DNA of 37,617 bases. It comes from an uncultured Christensenella sp. (GTDB lineage Bacteria; Bacillota; Clostridia; Christensenellales; Borkfalkiaceae). The notes under the pieces are model-generated. The model was not told where the DNA came from, ran no database searches, and saw only the letters and a program-made list of their open reading frames with translations. Positions 24,901-33,900 of the stretch are shown one piece after another. Within the stretch, counting starts at the first letter, position 1; the number at the start of each line of letters is the position of its first letter. The position numbers and the translations under genes were made by a program. The DNA lies in contig CAJTPJ010000010.1 of the NCBI GenBank assembly GCA_910578145.1, positions 1 to 37,617 of the forward strand, written 5' to 3'.

Positions 24901-27900
24901 ACGTGTGCCACGTGTTGTTTTCGTCAGCAAAGTCGTAGTTGTTGAACGTGTCGATTGCATACGCCACGAAAGGACCTACCGAGTTTGCCGCGCCGCGCAC
25001 GGTTACTTCTATCGGTTCGTTGTCGCTACCAAGAATTTCGTTGCCTTCGCCGTCTACAAGTACTGCGGTGGGGCTTACGAATTTATCTGCGCCCGAAGGA
25101 TATACCCAAGTAAATTCTTTGTCGGCGTCGCCCGCGTTATCGGGGTTGCCTATCCACTTGATATATACCTGACGCGCGGTTATGTTGAACTGAATTCTAT
25201 CGTTGGTAAGCACGTAGTTGGGGTTGCCGTAAGTAGTGCTTGCAACATAGCCTACGCCCGCGTCGGTACGTGCGCCCATAACCACTAATTTTTCGTCTGA
25301 AACGTACGCTTCGGGAGCGTGGGCGTTACCGTCGTATTCCCACTCCGCTTCCTCGCCGTCGGCAATCACGTCGCCGTTGTTTTCGTATTTCCATACGACG
25401 GTTATGGGAGCTTTGTTAATTACGAACGAAATTTCGCCGCCCTTGCCCTCTTCGTCGCTGAACACGCAGTTTAAAGGAGCTTGCACGCTTGCCACGTACG
25501 AAGGACCTGCGTCAACGCGCGCGCCGTTTACTTGCTCGAAGTTGACGGTTGCGCCCGTCCAATCCACGTAGGATGCGGTGGGTGCGTGAGCCTTGCCGTC
25601 GTAAGTCCAAACGAGTTTTCCGTAATTGTCGTCGTCCACGTCGTCGTTGCCCGACCACAAAACTTCTATTACGTACTCGGTTATATTAAATTGTTTAGTA
25701 GTAGTTACGGTAAAGTTATCCGTTACGTCAACGCTGCCTGCTACCGCGCTTAAAAGAGTAGCCCTTGCGGTATGTACGCCCACTGCCGAAGCCGCGCCCG
25801 TGTACGAGAACGTAAACTCTACGCCGTTTATAAACAGTTTGTCTGCGTCGGTTTGGGTTTCTATTTCGTCAAGCACGGGGTTGTGCGATTTAGCGTTGTA
25901 CTGCCAGGAAATATCTTCGCCGTCGATAGTCAGCTTGTCGCCGTCTTCAGCCTCCGCCGTCCATTTCACGATGCCGCCAAGGTCGAACTTAGCGATAGTA
26001 AACTCGTGCGAGTTGCTATCATTATAGGTGTAGTTGGCGTTGAGGAAGGTAATTACGGCGTTGTGCGTGCCTGCGTTTGCAAAGCCCGTTACAACGTAGT
26101 CCGTGCCGCTTACAAGCGTTTCGCCTTCGGCTTCGCCCGTAAGCGTAACGGTGAGATATTGAATCTGTCCGTTGTAAACAAGGTTTTCGTCGCCCGACCA
26201 GCTTATTTCAACGGGTCTGGGAACTATAGCGTAGTTGCAGGTGGTTTCAAGGTCTTCGGCAAAATCAAGCTCGTTGCTTACGATGCGCGCCGTGTAAACG
26301 TTAACGTTGGTCATTGCGCCGGAAACGTCGAGGTATACGCGCGAACCGTCGTCGCCGAGGTAGTAAGCTCTGGGCGCCTGTTCTTTGCCGTTATACACGA
26401 ACGCAAGCAGCTCTTTGCCTTCGATTTCTACCGTGACGTCGTCGCTGTCTTCGTCGGAGTTGGTCCAAGTTACGTTGCTTATAAGTATCCTGTGGATAAT
26501 AAACATACACTTGGATTCACCCAGCTCGAAGTTGTTGTTAATAAGTTTGGTGCTGTCAAGCACGGCGTACGCGTAGTGCGTGCCCACTTGCTTGGTTGCG
26601 CCGCTGACTATAAGGTCAAGCGTAATAGTAGTGCCATCAAGCATAGTGAACGAAGCCGTAGGCGTAGGCAAGTGCTCGTTACCGTCGAAATACCACCAGA
26701 AGTAGTCATCCCTCGGGTTAGCGGGCGTGTCGGACTTCATATCTTCCGCCGACCATCTTACCGTACCGTCGCCAAGTTTTAACTTGTTGATAGTAAACTG
26801 CTTGGTTGCGCCCTCTGCAATTACGAAGTTGCCCGAAAGTTTAGCGTTTGCAGTGTGCGTACCGGCGTTTATTGCACCGCTTACAGTGATATCTGCCGAA
26901 GAAACGGTAAGTTCAATACCGTCCACAGCCGAAACTGCGGTAGCTAAAGGCTTATGCTCTTTGCCGTCGTAAGTCCATTCAAACTTATTTAAAAGATGAG
27001 ATTCGGCGGTGTTGCCCGTCCATTCTACGTTTACTTCAAGCGGTTTAATCGAATATTCGCATTCCATTCCGCCTTCGTTGTATTCAAATACGTTTGACGC
27101 TTTAAGGCTTGCCGTATAGTCGCCTACGTTAGTTGCGCGAGTTCCCGCAACCATATCCAACAGCGCGTATTCGCCGTTTTTATCGTAAACCGCCACGGGC
27201 GACTGCGCCGCGCCGTTATAGGTAAACGCAAATTTACCGTCGGCTACTTCAACCTTGCCCGCGTCGGGAAGGCTGTTTTCCGCAACCGTACCCGTAAATT
27301 CTACAAGTAAGCCGTGTTCGTCTATCTTGTAATACGTATTATTGAATTTAACAAGCCAAATTACGGTTATTTCTTCCTTTTCCGCCGTTATAGACATAAC
27401 GTAGAAAGTAATGCTTGCCTCGTCCGTACCGTTTGCAAACTCAAACAGCTTGTATTCTTCCTCGGTAAGTTTGATTATAGCTTTATAACCGCGGTTTTGG
27501 TCAACGGGCCAAACCTTACCGTAATTTTCTTCGGTAATGATATTGCCCTTTGCGTCCTCATACCTGTTTGCGGTATGGTTAAACTCGTAACCAACTATGC
27601 CAAGGCTGACTTCTGCGTGTGCGCTGAAGCCGGGACCTTCCGTACCGGAAACCGTACCCCATTTATACTGAGGCAGTTGGTCGAACGTGGGCGTACCGTC
27701 AAATTGGTAATTGTCGCCGTTGGAGTCCGTCCAAACGATTGCCGCGTCGGGAATTACAAACCTGCCTATTTCAAATATCTGGCTGCCCGTGTCAACGTCA
27801 ATTACAAAGTTTTTGTAGAAAGATGCGGGATAGTTAGCCGCGTCGTCCTTTGCAAGCACCGCAAACACTTTTTTGGTTTCCACAAGCGAGCCCATAGGGT

Positions 27901-30900
27901 CAACGTCGTTGCCGTTTTCGTCAACCGCTTTAACGTTGAGCTTGTTCAAAAGCGAGCCGTTGTAGAACACGTTAAGCACGTTGTCGTCGTGAATGTACGC
28001 GTTAGGCGTATGGTTTGAAGTACCGTCGTAACGCAACATTATGTTGCCGTCTTCCGTAACTTCGGAAAGCTCGTTATCAGCCGCAGTAGCCCACTTCCAG
28101 CTTATAACGATGGTCTTGGGCGTAATTTCAAAGTACATTACCGCGTTTTGGATATCGTAGTTTTTATGCTCGCCGGCAATAGCCACGGTAGCCTTGTACC
28201 TGCCGATATCGGTAGGCGTAGCAACCAGCGTGCTTTCGTCGCCTTCGCCAAGAAGCTCGTAAGTCACGTTGCCAAGCCCTATTCCCACGAGAGTATCGCC
28301 GTCAAACAATTCCGCGTCAACCGAAAGATTTACCGCGCGCCCGTTGTATTCCCACGTATAGGAATCGCCGCTGCCTTCCCACGAGCCGGGGGTTTCGTTA
28401 ATCCAGTCAAGCGTAAGTTTGTACGCGATAACGTTGATAATGCACTCGTATTCCACGTCTAAAACGTAGTTTTGGTTGTCAAGTTTGTTGGAAACAGCCC
28501 TGTAAACGCCAACCTCTCTAACCGCGTCAACCTTAGTAGACTCGGAATAGTACTCGATAATAGCGTTTACGGTATCGCCTTCGAGAATGCCCGAAGCCGC
28601 AACCTTAGCCGCAAGTTCCGCCGTAACCACGTGCGGCGCCGCCGCGTATTCGTAAGTTACGGAAGTGTTGCTGTCCGCCGCCTGACCGTCCTCTGCATAC
28701 CAGGTAAGGGTAAGCACTCTGGGCGTAATTCTGAAATCCGCCTGCGACGTGCTTTCAACCCTGAAATTGGTGTTGGTTTTAATGTTAACGTAAGCGTAGT
28801 AGCTGCCCGCGTCACGGGGAGCGGTAAGCGAAGAATCCGCCGAGCTGCCCACTTTGGAATAACGGATTTCGTACTCGCTTTCGTCTATGGAAACGTCGCC
28901 CGAAGTAGAGCTTACTTTAACGGTAAGGGGATAGCCGTTGCCGTCGTATTCCCTTACGTGCCCGTTAGTAACCTCGCTGTCAAGCCTCCACTCGTCGCCG
29001 AAAGTCCACTCAACGTCAACCACAACCGCGTCTATGTTCCAAACCAGCTTAAAGGTGGTGCCTTCATAGTCGAACCAGCCGTAATTTTTAGCAAGAGTAA
29101 ACGTAATAGAATACTCAGCCGCCGCACGTCCGCCAACCCAAATTCTGTCGTCGTTGCGCCCGTAGTTGTTGCCGATAGTAGTGGAATATTCCCATTTTTC
29201 AACGCCCGCAACGGGGATAGTGGCGTATTGCGTGTAATCCTTGCCGTTGTAAGGCGTGTTTATAGTATACGGATAGGTGGTGTTGCCCTCGCCGTCCGTA
29301 ACAATCCAGGTGGGGCGCATAACGCCCATTCTTACTTCCGTTTCGCCGTCCTTTATTGCAATGGTCATACCCATATCGGATATGAAATAGTCGGACGGGA
29401 CGTCGTTTTCAAGGTTGTAATAATCGTTCCAGCCGCCGGTAAACGTACCCGTAGCCTGCATAGTAACGGAAAGGGACGCCCCCTCGATTTTGCCCGAAAG
29501 ATTAATTACGTTATTGTTTGCAAGATAAATATTATTGCTGTTTTCGCCTACCTTGTTGTCGGTTATGGATATGCCGCCTTCTACGTAGAACTTGTCGCTG
29601 TCGATATACGCGCCGCCGCCAAACTCAACCGCGGTATTGTCCGCAACGCTAACCGCGCCGCTGAGATTAAGCGTACCGCCGTCCAAATAGAACGCGCCGC
29701 CGTTTTCGCCCGCCTTGTTTTCAGTGAACGTGCCGCCCGTAACCGTAGCCGTACCCGCGATATACATACCCGCGCCGTTAGCCGCAGTGTTGTTGGTAAG
29801 GGTAACGTCCTCGGCGCTGAGCACGCCGTCAAGCTCGCCCTCGGCAGCCCCCGCTTCAACGTAAACCGCGCCGCCGTCCGCAACCGCGGAGTTTTCGGTA
29901 AACGCAGTGTTTTGAAGCACAACTTCCGCGCCCGCGGCAATATACAAACCGCCGCCGTTTTCACTTGCTTCGTTGCTTGCAAAGCTGTCCGCGCCGTTTA
30001 CTTCGAGGTTGCCGCCCGCAATAAACGCGCCCGCGCCGTTAGCCGCCTTGTTTTCAGAAAGGGTTGCGCCCGTAAACGTAACCGCGCCGTCCGCAACGTA
30101 CAAACCGCCGCCGCTTGTAACAGCCTCGTTTTTGCCGAAGTTAGCTTCCGCGACCGTAAGCGTACCGCCGGCAACGTACGCGCCCGCGCCGTTAGCCGCC
30201 TTATTTTCGGTAATTTTACTGCCCGTTGCCGCCGTAACGGTACCGTTTGCAAGGTAAATACCGCCGCCGTTGCCCGTAGCCGTGTTAAGCGTAACCGTGC
30301 TGTCCGCGCTAAACGTAATTTCGCCGTCCACCACGTACACGCCCGCGCCGTCCGCAACGGCAGAGTTCATTCTTATAAAAGTATCCGCGCCTACCGTAAC
30401 GGTGCCGCCGCCCATATAAACGCCGCCGCCGTTGCCCGCCGCCTTGTTGTTGTAAACGTTTGTGCCGTTAAGCGTAAGCGTACCGTCGTTAACCACGAAA
30501 CCGCCGCCGTTGCCCGAGCTGTTGCCGCCCGTAACCGTACCGCCGTTAAGCGTAAGCACGCCCTCAACGACGAATACCGAGCCGTTAGCCGCCGCAGTAC
30601 CCAGCGCACGCGTAATGGTGTTTGCGCCCGCGTTAATAACTATTTTCGCACCCAAAGGAATATACAACGCGCCGTTAAGGTACGCCGTGCCCTCGTCGCG
30701 CGAGGTTTTGGAGAAGAACGCGCCCGTTTCGCCGCGCCACTCTCCCGTGAGATTGTACTCAACTTCGTCGCCCGTTTGCAAACTCTTTTGCACGGCAGCC
30801 AACCAAGCGTCGTCGTACAGCTCAACTTCACTGCCCGTGCTTGCGCCGCTTAACGCAACCGCCTTGCCCGCGTCCGAAGCAAACGAGATATAAGGCTTGA

Positions 30901-33900
30901 TATACTCGCCCTCGTCGTCCACGTTACTGTCGCCGTAGCCCGAGGTAAACGCGCCAAGCCCGTTGGTAGTGCCCAAAGTAACGTATATAAGCGCGTTTTC
31001 TTCAAACTTACCGTCAACTAAAACCGTTTGCCCCGCGCCTATATAAAGGTTGCTTGCGTCGCCGTCGCCGTTAACGTTCCCGTAAACGTGCGCGCTGCCG
31101 CCAACCGTAAGCTGAGCCCCGTCCTCGAAATAAATTCCCGCGCCGTGCCCCGAAGCCGTGTTTTCGGTAACGTTGCCGCCCTTAAGTTTTAACGTACCGC
31201 CCGCGGCAACGTTAAACGCGCCGCCGTTTCCGTTGTTAAATCCGCCCGATATAGTTCCCGTTTTCCCCGAAGAACTGTCTATTATCGTAAGCGTTGCGCC
31301 GTCCTGAATATAGAACACCGCGCCGCCTTCAGTCAACGCCTCAAGCCCGCGGCTGATAGTCCAACCCGCAAGGTCCAAAACGATATCCACACCCGTGGGC
31401 ACGAGAATAGCCCCGTTAGCCGTGTACGCCGTTTCGTCGTACCCGAATATGCCCACGTTAGCCATCCAGTCGCCCGAAAGCGTTATGGTTTTTTGCACGC
31501 CGGGCTCTAACAAACTTTCCTGCACGGCGATAAGCCACTGGTCGCCTACGCGAATGCAAACTTCGCCGTCTTCCGAAAGCGCCAAAACACCCACCGCGTT
31601 ATCCAACTTAAACACCTTGGAAGGCGCCATAGAATTGCCGTATACGTCCGTAAACCCGATAGTCAGCCTCGCCTGCATATCGATATCCCACGAAGCTATA
31701 CCAATCCTTTCTTCGGTTACCACCTTATCCAACAACGTAACCTTTGCGTTGTTTACAACGCCGAGGCCGTTCTTTTGGGAAAACAGACCTATATTGTTGG
31801 AAGTACCGTTAAACAGCGTGTTGCCGGAAATATCAATTTCCCCGCCTATGCCGAAAACGCCGCTTACGCCGGCAAGGTACACGCCGCCGCCCATATGCCC
31901 CGCGCTGTTGCCCGTAATTTTGCCGCCCCGCATATAAAATTTAGCGTTCGTGCTGCTGTTTAACCACACGCCGCCGCCCGTGTAAATTGACGAGTTACCG
32001 GAAATTTCTCCCCCCGTCATATTTAACGTGCCGCCAGCTAAACAAATACCGCCGCCATAGTACGTTAGTCCCGTAACCTTGTTGTTGGAAATTACGCTGT
32101 TTTCTAAATTAACTTCGGTATCCGCGTCGCCGCCAATATAAACGCCGCCGCCGCTGCTGGAGAGAACTTTGTTATCGGTTATAACGCTGTTTTTTATATT
32201 AAGCGTGCCGCCGTTTGAACTAAAATATAACCCTCCGCCAGCATTAGTTGAAACATTGCCCGTAAGCGTCACCCCGTCGAGCGTGAGCGAAATATTTGCG
32301 CCGTATGCATATATAGAGCCGCCCGCCGAAGAAGTATGACCGGACTTTATTTTGCCCTTTTTGCCCGAACTGTCTATAATTTGCACTTTGGCGTTAGCTT
32401 CTATAAATATAGCGTATCCATAGCCTATTACGGAAGAATCTGCCTTGCGGTCAATATAATATCCGTTTAAATCAATTATAACGTTTGCGTTTGCAGGTAT
32501 TTTTATTGCGCCGTTAATATAGCCCGCGGCTGTGCCTAAGGACGTGCCCGAAGTTGGCACCCAGTTGGAAGAAAGGGTGTAAGTTTTGGGCGTTGAAGAA
32601 TTTATACTGCCGTAAACTAAATTGGTCCAGGCGTCGGCAGAGGCAACAGTACCAACCTGAAATTCTTTAGCGGTTGAATTATAAGAACAATTGCCGTTAG
32701 CGGTACTGTCAAAAGGGAAACGGGAAGTGCTGGTTACACCGTTAGCGCCCGCCCCGCTTGTAAACAGCCTGTTAGAGTAGTTAACGTAAGTATTTATAGT
32801 GCCCGTAAACGAACCTACTATATTGATATTTAGGTTAATGTTTGAAATATATAAATTGCTGTTGTTGACGGAATAGTTGGGGGTTGAACCGTTGGCGTAA
32901 TAATTATTATTGTTTATAATTATGCCCGACCCTTTTACGTTAAACGTACCGCTGTTCCAATAAACGCCGCCGCCGTAACCATATTGTGGAGTGGCGTAAT
33001 AAGTGGAATTATAGCAAGAGTAATTGCTTGTAATATTGCCGCCGTAAAAGTTGAACGTGCCGGTGTTCAAATAAACGCCGCCGCCTCTGCCCGAATAGTT
33101 GCCGCTTATAGTACCCCCGTTCATTGTAAACGTGCCGGTGTTCAAATAAACGCCGCCGCCATACCTATTAGTGTTAGACGTTGCACTAGGGTAACTACAA
33201 TAATTACCAGAAATAGTACCCGCGTTCATTATAAGCGTGCCGTTACTTACATAAATACCGCCGCCATACAAGCTTGTATTCCAACCGCCCTTTATGGTGC
33301 CGTTACTGCCCGAAATTTCTAACGAGCCACCGCTAATATATATTACCTGTCCGTCACTCCTAGCGGTACTTGAAGATAACGCGCGGTTTATGTGGTAGCT
33401 GCTTGTAAAGTTTAGTTTTACGCTTGCGCCGCTTGGTACGTTTAGCCTGCCGTAATAATATGCGCCGTAAACACTTTGCCCCAACCCGAAGGCGGTAGTG
33501 TAAATATTTAGCGGAGCGGAAGAGCTTGCCGTATAGTTTTGGCTTATAGTGCAGGTTTGCTGTGCGCCGCCGCTTGCAAGACTGTTTAAAACCGCGGTAG
33601 CCCAGTTGGGGATTACGCCGCCCGTTAAAGCAAGTTCGTTACAGCTGTTTGTAGTAAGTTTTATAAGCGTATAGTAACTATCAGCCGAAAAGTAAGCCGT
33701 TGCGGAAGTTGAAGGGTGATGCGTTTTATACCCGTCTGTTAAAATTTTAACGCCCGAATGGGGGCTTATGCCCATAGACGCGCCCGAAACCAAGGGAGCT
33801 ACTATATTTATTTTATAGTTGTTCTGTACCAAAATATTGTCTTTATTGGCTGTGGAAGAAGAAATTCTGTAATTGTTTATAATTTTGGGGTTGCCGCTTA

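Noticed and set aside
29600..30560. Regular GC-rich periodicity resembling a direct-repeat or CRISPR-like array
   Set aside because: The period is a multiple of three and encodes beta-helix rungs; repeats are degenerate and spacers are not unique.
28472..30853. Long open frame on the plus strand (793 codons) opposite the giant gene; a similar one of 639 codons at 22529-24448
   Set aside because: Both lie fully antisense to a well-supported repeat protein. They translate to low-complexity Arg/Val/Ala-rich sequence with no domain, and they arise because the coding strand uses few TTA, CTA and TCA codons.
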